Assembly: GCA_034658635.1 (NCBI GenBank)
Contig: JAYEFL010000281.1
Coordinates: forward strand, 1-30,266
Direction of reading: 5' to 3'
DNA length: 30,266 nucleotides
Source: JABHCC01 sp034658635
GTDB taxonomy: Bacteria; Bacteroidota; Bacteroidia; Bacteroidales; UBA12481
Part shown: one piece after another, positions 22,138-30,266 of the stretch
Layout of the letters: each line of letters opens with the position of its first letter
Position numbering within the stretch: the first letter of the stretch is position 1
Made by a program: the position numbers and the translations under genes
The notes under the pieces: model-generated
Told to the model about the DNA's origin: nothing
The model's database searches: none
What the model saw: only the letters and a program-made list of their open reading frames with translations

Positions 22138-22305
22138 ATGTGTAAAGAGAAACTGATAACTGGTATAAAGGTTGCTGAACAAATGAGTAAGGCAAGGTTA
22201 ATCCTGCATAATCAAGTCATCCCAAGGGAAGAGTTATTTCAAATACGCAAAAAAACGGGAAGACTCAGTCCAAGGTTGAAATCTGCACTCAAATCAAATG
22301 CCTAA
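22138..22305 (+). CDS. Small basic protein, possible antitoxin of the zeta-toxin-like gene
   Basis: A 55-residue protein that I do not recognise by family. It is basic and likely helical (VAEQMSKARLILHNQ, then RKKTGRLSPRLKSALKS). Its last 8 bases overlap the ATG of the downstream zeta-toxin-like gene (22298), a gene order and coupling typical of toxin-antitoxin pairs and related small partner genes. The reading frame is intact although the downstream gene is frameshifted. There is no evidence beyond context for an antitoxin role; a DNA-binding regulator is an alternative. Confidence 0.6.
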   Translation: MCKEKLITGIKVAEQMSKARLILHNQVIPREELFQIRKKTGRLSPRLKSALKSNA

Positions 22306-22901
22306 ATTGATAATAATTGCTGGTTACAGGTGCTGGTAAGTCAACATTTGCACCATCTTTCTTGCCTATTGGATTAAGCTCTTTTGACTATGATCGAGTT
22401 TTTCAGGAAGTTTATAACAGCATGCCAGATAGTGAATTAAGGGAAGTGTTTGCAAGAGATAGTGCCGCAAAAAAGTTTGAAACAGCAATTGCTGAGGCTC
22501 AGGAAACGGGTTCAGATTTCTGCTATGAAACTAATTTTGATACCTACCCCATATATTGGGTAGAGGAATTCAAGAAAAAAGGTTACAATCTTAACTTGAT
22601 ATTCTTTTGTCTGGAAAACCAAGAAATAGCCAAACATCGTATCCAAGTACGCACTGAATTTTGGGGTCACTTTGTTGATGATAAAACTATAGAAACGAAG
22701 TGGAAAGCAGGGTATCAGAATGTAAATAAGCATTTTGAATTGTTTGACAATATCCTTTTTGTAGACAATTCGAAGCAAAATGAGATTTACACCAATATCC
22801 TTCAGATTGAGAATGGAGAGTTTGTGTTAATGTCAGAATCCATTCCGGAATATTTTAGCCACCGGTTACCTGATATCTATGACTTGTTCCTCAAGGCTTA
22901 A
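22298..22901 (+). pseudogene. Zeta-toxin-like P-loop kinase gene, frameshifted at the Walker A motif
   Basis: The ATG at 22298 starts MPKLIIIAG, the normal N-terminus of zeta-toxin family kinases. The frame then runs into a TAA at 22337-22339. In the +1 frame the protein continues as TGAGKSTFAPSFLP and stays open to 22901 (about 190 residues). That part includes a conserved FDYD, ETNFD, LIFFCLENQEIAKHRIQ and a WGHFVDDKTI segment corresponding to the family's GGHxVPxxxI. The break falls at about 22324-22328, inside what should be the IAGxxGAGKST P-loop. One extra base or two missing bases explain it. A TTG at 22317 could start the second frame but would lack the first P-loop glycine. Family members phosphorylate UDP-sugars or other nucleotides. 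It may also be an assembly or read error. Confidence 0.72.
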
Positions 22902-23112
22902 CCTAGCCGTTCGGAAAATCTCGGTTGGAATAAGTGGATCTGTTTGATGACTGGAGATTCGGTTTAGAAAAGTTCTTCGTTATATTTGGCAAATCTACCC
23001 TATCCCTCGAAAACTCTCATTATTGCTGACATTCTAGTCAAATCCTCCCAATAATGGTTCGACAATTTTCCGTTCGTCTCCCCGATGCATATTTTGTTTA
23101 GTTGAAGATCTT
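22902..23112. other. Intergenic stretch without recognisable feature
   Basis: Between the convergent ends of the zeta-toxin-like gene and the oxidoreductase gene. I found no terminator hairpin, repeat or open frame of note. Confidence 0.55.
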
Positions 23113-24810
23113 TTAGCGGAGCATCGTACCCAGCATATTGTCCAGAATTTCGTAGATATTTTTCCCTCCTCCTGTCAACCGGTGGTGAATGGTCCCATTA
23201 GAATTAATAACAACGTGAGTTGGCAACACTTTTACCCCGTATGCTTTAAAAACATCATTCGCCTCGGTGACAATCTGATAATTAAACTCTTTTTTTTTAA
23301 AAAACTCAACAACACGGATCCTTTGATCATTTGAGAAAGCAATAAACAACACTTCATCATCTTTATATTTTTCTACCAACTTATTCAGGTCAGGCATCTC
23401 AGCTCGACAAGGACCACATCCGAGATTCCAAAAATTTATAACAATTATTTTCCCATCCAGGTTTTTCAATGACAACTTCTTACCATCCATAGTTGTTACA
23501 CCAAAATCCGGAGCAGATGGAACATTTGACTTGACTTCTGGCTGCTCCACTTTTTTTTGTTGTTGGCTTTTGCCCGAGTCTTTCCCTAGTTTGATAGCCA
23601 GATAATCATCATATGATTTTCCGCTTCGATCGTAAATTGTGTATACTTTCCTGAGCTCAGCTTCAACTTCACCACTCCCTAATTTCATGGCCTCTATAAG
23701 GACTTTCTCTGCTTCAGAATAGTTCCCCAAACCCATCCATATTTGTCCTTCCAATAACTTATTGCTAGCCGAAGCCATATAAGCATTCGCCTGAACAGCA
23801 GCTGATAAAGCTTTGCCAAATTCACTCAATTGCACCCATGCCGAAGCCGTGTAGTAAGAAAAATAGCTCAGGTATATGCGTGTCATAGCACCTTTAAGGT
23901 CGAGATAAATGCGATTCCGAGGGTCAAGCAGGAGTTCTATCCCTTTCTCAGCTAATCCAATCACTTTTTTTGGATGGTGCCCTTCATCATGATATCTGCC
24001 TGCGAGACGCATATATGGTTGGGCATCATCAGGCTCATCATTCATCCAGTTTCTACAAATCTGCTCAATCAATTCCAGAGAAACATTTCTGGTATCCTTG
24101 CCTATCAGATACATTCTTGCAATTCGCCGATCTGGGTATTTAGTCACCATATCAAGGTGAAGACTATCAATTTCAGCAGCTCCTTCTGGATTATCTATTT
24201 TCCCGGCATAAACCAGATATGAATAACTGGTCAACGACTGAAATGTCAGTTGATGACCTGGATACTTATCTAACATACCCAGTATCTCCTGCCTTGATTT
24301 TGCCTCTTCCCCAGCTAACATATATCCATAAGCCAGTGAGTAAGCCACACCTAAAGGATCTTCATCACGGAGTTTCTCCACTTCTTTGATCTCCTCCAAA
24401 ATCATCATACAAGCAGTATCCTCTCCAAATTCGAAAGGATAGGGAAACCACTTATTTCGGTATGCATAGGCAGGATATTGATCTTTTATCGGAATTCCGG
24501 ATTTATTATAAACATCTATCTCAAGCCCAGCCCAATCAAAGCTGTTTGTTGAAGCCGTGTAATAATAAAGAGTGATTTTCATGCAATCATCAGGTATGGG
24601 TATCCTGGCGCAGTAACGATCACCATCACTTCCAAGAGTATACTGACGGTGTTTAAAATCAAATTCTTTGTCGCTCATGAATGTTACTGAGGCATAAATA
24701 GCTTCCTGTGGCGAAATAGTAGCCTTTGGATGGCTTGGATTATACCATACCATCACTTCACTACCAGGTACCGGATTTGCTGGTTTATATCCTGAAACGG
24801 AATCCTGGGC
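23113..24810 (-). CDS. TlpA-like thiol-disulfide oxidoreductase with helical-repeat region (5' end lost in gap)
   Basis: A partial protein of about 565 visible residues, cut at its N-terminus by the N run. The visible part begins AQDSVSGYK, which looks like the residues just after a signal-peptide cleavage site, so little more than the signal peptide is missing. Residues in the middle third form tetratricopeptide-like helical repeats (LAYGYMLAGEEAKSRQE, SEAEKVLIEAMKLGSGEVEAE). The C-terminal 140 residues are a thioredoxin-like TlpA/ResA domain with active-site CGPC (codons at 23407-23418) and a cis-Pro in KVLPTHVV. It should act in the periplasm on disulfides. It is divergent from a two-component pair. 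Confidence 0.88.
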   Translation of the reverse strand, partial: AQDSVSGYKPANPVPGSEVMVWYNPSHPKATISPQEAIYASVTFMSDKEFDFKHRQYTLGSDGDRYCARIPIPDDCMKITLYYYTASTNSFDWAGLEIDVYNKSGIPIKDQYPAYAYRNKWFPYPFEFGEDTACMMILEEIKEVEKLRDEDPLGVAYSLAYGYMLAGEEAKSRQEILGMLDKYPGHQLTFQSLTSYSYLVYAGKIDNPEGAAEIDSLHLDMVTKYPDRRIARMYLIGKDTRNVSLELIEQICRNWMNDEPDDAQPYMRLAGRYHDEGHHPKKVIGLAEKGIELLLDPRNRIYLDLKGAMTRIYLSYFSYYTASAWVQLSEFGKALSAAVQANAYMASASNKLLEGQIWMGLGNYSEAEKVLIEAMKLGSGEVEAELRKVYTIYDRSGKSYDDYLAIKLGKDSGKSQQQKKVEQPEVKSNVPSAPDFGVTTMDGKKLSLKNLDGKIIVINFWNLGCGPCRAEMPDLNKLVEKYKDDEVLFIAFSNDQRIRVVEFFKKKEFNYQIVTEANDVFKAYGVKVLPTHVVINSNGTIHHRLTGGGKNIYEILDNMLGTMLR

Positions 24811-24910
24811 NNNNNNNNNNNNNNNNNNNNNNNNNNNNNNNNNNNNNNNNNNNNNNNNNNNNNNNNNNNNNNNNNNNNNNNNNNNNNNNNNNNNNNNNNN
24901 NNNNNNNNNN
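24811..24910. other. Assembly gap (100 N)
   Basis: One hundred unknown bases, probably a fixed-size scaffold gap rather than a measured length. Both flanks end in the same 10-mer, AATCCTGGGC. The start codons of the divergent oxidoreductase and sensor kinase genes, their promoters and the kinase N-terminal sensor part must lie here. Confidence 0.97.
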
Positions 24911-25997
24911 AATCCTGGGCACTGATTCAATCCCCGTTTATGCACCGAATTGGGTGCGTAATTCTGTCTCAGGAGAAACGGTTGATTCTTTAATCCATGA
25001 TGTTGTAGTTGAACTGAATATCAAGTGTGATTATACATTTAGTATTCACGATGCCCAGACAGATTCATTGATTTATAATAATGACCCGGCAAGAGTTGTC
25101 CCACATCCTGCCAAAATAAATGAAATAAATATATTAAATCCTTTAGGTGAAAATCGTCACCAGACTGTCAAACTCTATTTCCCCAACCAGCCCGGACAAA
25201 TTCTTCTACGAATGGGATTTTTGCTTGTAGCTAACATATTCTTGCTTTTGCTCATAGCCGGAGCATTTTCCATTGCTTTTAATATCATTTTAAAGCAGAA
25301 GCGAATTCAACAAATACGCCGCGATTTCATTAGCAACCTCACCCATGAATTTAAAACCCCCGTTTCAACCGTCTCACTAGCCCTTGATGGACTAATTGAT
25401 TATCCCATAGCTGACGATCCCAAGAAACGGAATCAATATCTGACCATGGCCCGAAAGGAGAATCGTCGTCTCGGACTAATGATAGAGCGTACTTTGAATA
25501 TAGCGGCTTTTGAGAAAGGATCCATTCGACTAAAAACTGAGCAAGTAGACCTCCACGATCTGATCAATGAGGTGGCTTCCAATTTTGAAATTCATGTACA
25601 TCACCGTCAGGGTCAGCTAATTACAAAACCAGAAGCTGAGTTTTTCGTAGTTAATGGCGACCGAGACCATCTTTTGCATGTTATTTATAACCTGGTGGAT
25701 AATGCCAATAAATACTCTCCGGATATCCCAAAGATATTAGTTCGTACCGAACAAGGAAAATCCGGATGGATTCGGATTTTAGTATCAGACAAAGGTCAGG
25801 GGATTCCTGCCGATCTTCTGAGCCGCATTTTCAAACCTTATACTCGTGCCGGTAAATTGTCAAATGACAGAGTAAAAGGCTTCGGTCTGGGTTTGGCTTA
25901 CGTACAGAAAGTTGTAGAATTACATGGTGGGTCCATCACAGTGGAGAGCCATGAAAATGAAGGATCCTGTTTCACTGTTCAATTACCGCTGCCATGA
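24911..25997 (+). CDS. Sensor histidine kinase (5' end lost in gap)
   Basis: About 361 visible residues, missing the first membrane helix and part of the sensor domain. Visible order: remainder of a periplasmic domain, a transmembrane helix (MGFLLVANIFLLLLIAGAF), then the HisKA dimerisation domain with the phospho-accepting His in SNLTHEFKTP (codon at 25344-25346). The ATPase domain follows with N box NLVDNANKYS, G1 DKGQGIP and G2 GFGLGLAY. The architecture resembles Bacteroidota RprX-type kinases. Its stop codon overlaps the ATG of the response regulator (25994-25997, ATGA), so the two are translationally coupled. The signal is unknown; the divergent TlpA-like gene suggests envelope redox state. 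Confidence 0.93.
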
Positions 25998-26698
25998 ACG
26001 AAACAATAAACCTGCTATTTGTTGAAGATGATCCATACCTGGGAACTATCATCAAGGATCTTTTGGAGATTGAAGGATTTAGCATATATTTTCATAAAAG
26101 TGCTGAGTCGGCTTTGCATGTATTTATGAGTCAAAAGATGGATCTCTGTCTTCTGGATGTTATGTTACCGGGAATGGATGGGTTTGAATTGGGACGCAAG
26201 ATCCGATCACTTGACAAGGAGATACCCATTCTTTTTCTCACCGCCAAATCACAGAAAGCAGATGTCGTAGAAGGTTTTAGGGCAGGTGCAGATGACTACC
26301 TCAAAAAACCCTTTGCTATGGAAGAACTAGTCTTGAGAATTAGGGCTTTGTTGCGTCGGTGTAACCGTTTGTGGAGCATTGAATCTGAAACCAAAAGCTT
26401 CGACTTTGGCAGATATCATTTCGACTATCCAAAAAAGGAACTATTTTATGATAGAGAAGCTCATCAGCTTACCCATCGGGAGAGTGAAATGCTAAGCCTT
26501 TTTTGCCAAAATCAAAATATTTTGGTTGAACGCAACCTAATTCTTGCCAAAGTCTGGGGTGACGACAGTTACTTTAATGCCAGAAGTATGGATGTTTTTC
26601 TCGCCAAACTCCGTAAGCATTTTCGGAATGACCCAGAAGTTTCTATCATCAATGTAAGAGGACGTGGCTTTAAGCTTATGGTACCGGATTTGGATTAG
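25994..26698 (+). CDS. OmpR-family response regulator
   Basis: A 234-residue transcription regulator. The receiver domain (about 5-120) has acidic pocket Asp12/Asp13, phosphoacceptor Asp55 in LLDVMLPGMDGFE, Thr83 and Lys105 in the DYLKKPF loop. The C-terminal winged-helix domain (about 140-232) contains LTHRESEMLSLF, the recognition-helix region RSMDVFLAKLRKHF, and the wing INVRGRGFKLMV. It overlaps the kinase gene by 4 bp. A likely target is the divergent oxidoreductase promoter hidden in the N gap, which is inference. Confidence 0.95.
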   Translation: MNETINLLFVEDDPYLGTIIKDLLEIEGFSIYFHKSAESALHVFMSQKMDLCLLDVMLPGMDGFELGRKIRSLDKEIPILFLTAKSQKADVVEGFRAGADDYLKKPFAMEELVLRIRALLRRCNRLWSIESETKSFDFGRYHFDYPKKELFYDREAHQLTHRESEMLSLFCQNQNILVERNLILAKVWGDDSYFNARSMDVFLAKLRKHFRNDPEVSIINVRGRGFKLMVPDLD

Positions 26699-26824
26699 GA
26701 AAGTTGTAGTTGTGGTTCGACAATACTCACGCTAGGGGAGTACCAACAATCCAGAAACCTTATTGAAACTTATGCTGTTCATAATACAAAACTCAAAAAG
26801 GGTATTGGTAAGTAGACAATCTGA
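26699..26824. other. Spacer between response regulator and IS remnant
   Basis: The 126 bp after the response regulator stop contain no open frame, tRNA or clear terminator that I can support. The second IS6-type remnant begins at 26825. Confidence 0.5.
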
Positions 26825-27050
26825 GGTTCTGTCGCAGCTGCTAAAAAGAATTTAGCTTTGCTTCCTGAAAACTTATCAAGCTATGTTCAAAGGTCACGTT
26901 TTCCCAAAACTATCATTCTGCAAGCTGTGTATTTCAAGTTGAGATTTTCACTGAGCTATCGTGATATCGAAGAACTTCTCAGAATCAGAGAGGATGCCTG
27001 GAACAAGATGGAGACTGGATGAAACATATATCAAGGTCAAAGGAAAAAAG
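26825..27050 (+). pseudogene. Second IS6-family remnant, opposite orientation
   Basis: Begins with GGTTCTGTCGC (26825-26835), the same terminal sequence as at 22020-22030 on the other strand. The ATG at 26883 gives MFKGHVFPK, as in the first copy. A 1-nt deletion near 26909 shifts the frame before IILQAVYFKLRFSLSYRDIEELLRI. An internal deletion near 26990 removes about 28 codons, and RWRLDETYIKVKGK reappears in another frame. Similarity ends near 27050, about 90 bp before the gcvH stop. It is non-functional. The two copies have different lesions, so each decayed independently. Confidence 0.85.
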
Positions 27051-27142
27051 ACTTATGGTAGACCGACTAATCCCTGCTTCTGCCGCCAAAGCATCTTGCA
27101 TCGTATTTTGCTCCATACGATGATGTCTGATAAAACAGTACC

Positions 27143-27520
27143 CTATCCAATTAATTCTTTATAGGCAGAATCGTTGAGAAGCTTATCCAAATCACCGGCA
27201 TTTGCCAGTTTGATCTTAATCATCCAACCTTCTCCGTAAGGATCTGTGTTTACGAGTTCCGGGGTATCTTCCAAACTATCATTAAACTCAACAACCTCAC
27301 CACCTATCGGCATGTAAAGTTCTTCTACTGCCTTAACGGCTTCCACATTTCCAAACGCTTCGCCTTTGTCCAGTTCATCTCCAACAGTTTCAACTTCAAC
27401 AAAAACGATATCTCCAAGGTTCGACTGGGCATAATCAGTAACTCCGATAAATGCGAAATCACCCTCAACGCGAATCCATTCGTGATCCTGAGAGTACTTT
27501 AAGTTTTCTGGTACGTTCAT
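27143..27520 (-). CDS. gcvH: Glycine cleavage system H protein
   Basis: A 125-residue lipoyl carrier protein that shuttles the aminomethyl group between the P, T and L proteins of glycine cleavage. The lipoylated lysine is Lys63 in VEAVKAVEELYMPIGGEV. The N-terminal YSQDHEWIRVEG, ITDYAQ-like VTDYAQSNLGDIVFVE and the C-terminal DPYGEGWMIKIK are standard. Length is normal. It directly follows sprA on the same strand with a 54-bp spacer, an order conserved in many Bacteroidota. Genes for the other glycine cleavage subunits are not in the window. A TATCTTTG box lies 34 nt upstream of the start. Confidence 0.97.
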   Translation of the reverse strand: MNVPENLKYSQDHEWIRVEGDFAFIGVTDYAQSNLGDIVFVEVETVGDELDKGEAFGNVEAVKAVEELYMPIGGEVVEFNDSLEDTPELVNTDPYGEGWMIKIKLANAGDLDKLLNDSAYKELIG

Positions 27521-27554
27521 AGTTTATGGTTTGTAAGTTATTTTCAAGTGTTCT

Positions 27555-27562
27555 CAAAGATA
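27555..27562 (-). promoter_or_regulatory. Candidate -7 box (TATCTTTG) for gcvH
   Basis: The minus strand reads TATCTTTG, an exact TAnnTTTG match, in the short sprA-gcvH spacer, 34 nt before the gcvH start. It suggests that gcvH can be transcribed independently of sprA. Confidence 0.4.
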
Positions 27563-27574
27563 TTAAAAAACCAA

Positions 27575-30266
27575 TTAAGTAGCGAGGGTAAACCTGAGGT
27601 TAAAGCCGAATTTGGTATTGGACGTAGGATAGGAAAGATTAACAAACGGACGATTAATATTCTGATCATAGAAAAGCTTAAGACTGAACCTTGAACTCAA
27701 AACATATTCTGCTGAGAATTTCAGCATTATTGCTCTCTGACCAGAAGTCATTTTGTCTACGTCCTCTTCAAGCTTCCTCATTATCATCCGGTTATCCCTG
27801 ATAGAAATATCAGCTCTGACATTTAAATCTGACTGGAATGCTCTCTTAGTACCTTGTGTTTTAATAGTAATTGGCACTTCCTGAAACCGGTAACCTGCGC
27901 CTATTACAAACTCTTCAGATTTGGTCTCCATGAGCTGATTATTATTAAAACTCAGGGTCATTGAACGGCTTTTCTTGTACTCAACACGTGTAGTCAGGGT
28001 ATTGGTAAGCTGCATATCCAAACTAATGAGCGGAGAAAACTGCTCGTTAATCGAGACTCCTCCTATTTCGCGATCAGGCAGAAAATTCATTTGCAAATCG
28101 CGAATATAGTTTAAGCCATCAGTAACATCAGGATCATAAAATAGATTAGTCGCAAATGAACCTACGCTATAAGTACTGCGGTAAGAATGACGAATACTCA
28201 TCTGCTTAACAAACTTTTTAAAGAAGGGGATTTTATCAAGCCCGCTGTAGGTGATAGTCCAGTTTGGCAACATATTAAACACACTCGGGAAAGCACTAAG
28301 ACTAATGGATTGAACATCTTTACCAGCATATGCAGCAATGAAGGCCGGCACCAGAACATCCTGAGAAGTTCTACCGTAACCATCCATAAACCCAGGTGTA
28401 TCACCATCGTTCGGATCATAGTGAGGACTACCAACAACCTGATTTCCTAATCGCTCCTGGGCCAATCTTTGAGAAATAACTACCCTGTTCTCTTTAAAAA
28501 GCTCCCAGGTATCGGATGAATAATCACCATCTTCTTTGCTTGTCTCAAAAGCTGAACCGATGGAAAGAAACGACATGGAAAAGTTTCCACTGATCATTTG
28601 ATTTTCAGAAGTAAAATCTCCATTTCCACGGTGGAAATAGAATTGTTCCAAACGACTGCTCATTGACCAGTTGGCGTTCAAATCGATTCTTAAGCCAGTT
28701 ATTGGCTCAAGATTAGCAGATAGCTGAACTGATTCATTGTTAGTATTCCAATACGCAGCATTTAATGTTGAATCTCTGGTAATCCACCCCATTTGAGCTG
28801 CCTGATCACCAAATGTCTCATCCTCTAATCCCAGAATAAAGGCCCAGCCAGGAGCAAGTGCATCATTATGTGAGCTCATTCCTAAGTACTGAGGTTCTGC
28901 CATGAACCCCGGAAGGAAGGTTCCTGTTCCATTGCTGTATGAAATACGGACACTTTTAGCAGACATCAATAGACGTGCTGATTGTTCTGCAATTATAATC
29001 AAAGGATTCTCACGATCAATAATATCACCTTCAATAACAAGCTTACCGCTTTGCAAATCCTCTTTGGTTTTTACCGTTATCCGCCTATTATTTACTACTT
29101 CAACCTCTATATCGATCGGGTTATTATTCTTATCGAACAGCTGCACTCGTATTTCTTCGGTAACCAGATCGTGAACCACGTTCTTTGACCGGTTCTTTTT
29201 TATATTGAACTTATCGTTTTCGTAGGATACAGTCTGCGTTTTCTTTTTCTTAGACTGATTTCCCCTACGACTGTATTTATTATCAATCTTCTTCAGCACA
29301 CCTACTTTTCCATAAAGGTTTCTCAGATTAAGCTGACCGTTCATACTGAACTGTTTGTTATTTTGAATGGTATTCCCCAGTTCAATGGTATCAGCTGTAA
29401 TTGGTCCGGCAGCCCAGTCATAATCGATCCGGTAACTGGCCGTAGAGCTAATCCAATCCAGTAATGGAATTTTATTTATAGGAAGAGTGTATTGTGAACT
29501 TATAGTATGGTGATATTGGGTATTCCTGCCAAAGTTGGAAATATTCTGCCAAATACTATCACGCTTTGCCTCATAATCATCTTCATCTTTACGCATAGCT
29601 CCTGCCGGCTCATCAATACGGGCAATATTTGAACTGTTAAAGTCGAGTTTCAGATTACGTGTAATATCCCATTTGAAATCGTATAAGCGATTCCAGTTAA
29701 AATTCTTATTGAATGTAGGCTCAATTCTCAAGTCGGGGTTAGCAACATTTCTGAGTTGTGTCTCTGCATACCTCCTGTCCATATTGGTTTGAAAGCGCAG
29801 CAAGGATGGCTGATAATAGACATTAATATCTCGGAGAATCTTATACAGCGGTTTGCTTAAAGCTTCAGACTTTCTAAACGGCTCCCAAGGCTTAGGTTGA
29901 GAGTTGTATATGTAAGAAAAAACTCCTGAGTAATTCTTATTCATATTGAACTCTGTATTTATATTTCTGGAAAAAGCCTCATTATAGGCGAAAGTTGTAG
30001 AAAAGTTAGAAAGGCTGTAAATCTTGGGCTTTCTTCTGTTCTTACCATCAATTTTCATGTTGGTAATATTGATACTTTTTCTTCTCTGGTAATTCTGTGA
30101 TATATACAGAATTGAATCCCTTTCGTCTTTAGATTGTGTATTATCCAGAGCCGCCTGAAGGAGAATATCGGGATCCAGAGGATTATACTGAGGATTTCTT
30201 CTGGTTTCTGAATACCCCATATACACAGGGATATTAACACCTGCCTTTTTTGGGAAAAATCTACCC
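27575..30266 (-). CDS. sprA: Type IX secretion outer-membrane translocon protein SprA (C-terminal part)
   Basis: The last roughly 897 residues of a very large outer-membrane beta-barrel protein; complete SprA is about 2,300-2,500 residues and forms the type IX secretion translocon, also needed for gliding in motile relatives. The frame is open to the window edge, and the residues there (FFPKKAGVNIPVYMGYSE) match the conserved SprA segment, so the gene continues beyond 30266. Visible features are many beta-hairpin barrel strands, the APGWAFILGLED segment, a lysine-rich loop near the middle, and a C-terminal RFTLAT strand typical of barrel assembly. It is followed by gcvH. No stop, gap or frameshift is seen in this part. 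Confidence 0.93.
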   Translation of the reverse strand, partial: GRFFPKKAGVNIPVYMGYSETRRNPQYNPLDPDILLQAALDNTQSKDERDSILYISQNYQRRKSINITNMKIDGKNRRKPKIYSLSNFSTTFAYNEAFSRNINTEFNMNKNYSGVFSYIYNSQPKPWEPFRKSEALSKPLYKILRDINVYYQPSLLRFQTNMDRRYAETQLRNVANPDLRIEPTFNKNFNWNRLYDFKWDITRNLKLDFNSSNIARIDEPAGAMRKDEDDYEAKRDSIWQNISNFGRNTQYHHTISSQYTLPINKIPLLDWISSTASYRIDYDWAAGPITADTIELGNTIQNNKQFSMNGQLNLRNLYGKVGVLKKIDNKYSRRGNQSKKKKTQTVSYENDKFNIKKNRSKNVVHDLVTEEIRVQLFDKNNNPIDIEVEVVNNRRITVKTKEDLQSGKLVIEGDIIDRENPLIIIAEQSARLLMSAKSVRISYSNGTGTFLPGFMAEPQYLGMSSHNDALAPGWAFILGLEDETFGDQAAQMGWITRDSTLNAAYWNTNNESVQLSANLEPITGLRIDLNANWSMSSRLEQFYFHRGNGDFTSENQMISGNFSMSFLSIGSAFETSKEDGDYSSDTWELFKENRVVISQRLAQERLGNQVVGSPHYDPNDGDTPGFMDGYGRTSQDVLVPAFIAAYAGKDVQSISLSAFPSVFNMLPNWTITYSGLDKIPFFKKFVKQMSIRHSYRSTYSVGSFATNLFYDPDVTDGLNYIRDLQMNFLPDREIGGVSINEQFSPLISLDMQLTNTLTTRVEYKKSRSMTLSFNNNQLMETKSEEFVIGAGYRFQEVPITIKTQGTKRAFQSDLNVRADISIRDNRMIMRKLEEDVDKMTSGQRAIMLKFSAEYVLSSRFSLKLFYDQNINRPFVNLSYPTSNTKFGFNLRFTLAT

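Noticed and set aside
23057..26723. Shared GGTTCGACAAT near 23057 and 26713 as direct repeats flanking the redox locus
   Set aside because: An 11-bp match is expected many times by chance in 30 kb, and the flanking bases do not match.
26961..27164. A 67-residue gene at 26961-27164
   Set aside because: Its only recognisable part is the displaced catalytic segment of the IS6 transposase; it is a fragment of the remnant and overlaps gcvH.

Overview
The window looks like a chromosomal scaffold piece from a member of the Bacteroidota, most likely a Bacteroidales/Marinilabiliales-like anaerobe or an environmental relative. The evidence is the C-terminal part of SprA (type IX secretion) directly upstream of gcvH, the conserved block folK / sppA-lpxK-purine nucleoside phosphorylase-LOG, an acidic TonB of the Bacteroidota type, AT-rich starts with few Shine-Dalgarno sites, and promoter boxes of the Bacteroidota form (TTG, 19 bp, TAnnTTTG). 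I cannot name a genus. A 100-N run at 24811-24910 shows that this is draft sequence, probably from a metagenome.

Layout. 1-2000: an 11-bp minisatellite, a HAD phosphatase and a secreted alpha/beta-hydrolase esterase, both on the minus strand and separated by more short tandem repeats. 2033-5545: a secreted 5'-nucleotidase, a SAM methyltransferase and a class II aldolase. 5645-6816: tRNA-Glu, rpsT, a terminator and RadC. 6866-9098: a polysaccharide-deacetylase-like protein and a FemAB-like acyltransferase, probably envelope-related. 9160-10307: upp and folK, convergent. 10482-14668: the tight sppA-lpxK-PNP-LOG operon. 14662-17527: a large lamin-tail surface protein divergent from asd. 17531-20800: hflX followed by a serine-hydrolase lipoprotein, and tonB. 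21051-21277: tRNA-Ala with its promoter and terminator. 21515-27050: an accessory segment with a decayed IS6-type transposase at each end in opposite orientation. Between them lie a small antitoxin-like gene, a frameshifted zeta-toxin-like gene, a TlpA-like oxidoreductase, and a divergent sensor kinase/response regulator pair whose N-termini are lost in the N gap. 27143-30266: gcvH and the 3' part of sprA.

Most genes are housekeeping: nucleotide salvage (upp, PNP, 5'-nucleotidase), folate, lysine/threonine precursor synthesis (asd), lipid A (lpxK), translation and ribosome rescue (rpsT, tRNAs, hflX), and envelope transport and secretion (tonB, sprA). The sppA operon links envelope quality control, lipid A and purine salvage. 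The divergent oxidoreductase and two-component pair suggest an envelope thiol/redox response.

The most unusual observations are as follows. A palindromic intergenic repeat, also present near 20020-20057, is inserted in frame inside the asd coding sequence. A zeta-toxin-like gene is broken exactly at its P-loop. Several short tandem repeats supply the stop codons of neighbouring genes. Convergent genes share interlocked stop codons. I saw no clearly new multi-gene defence or biosynthetic system.
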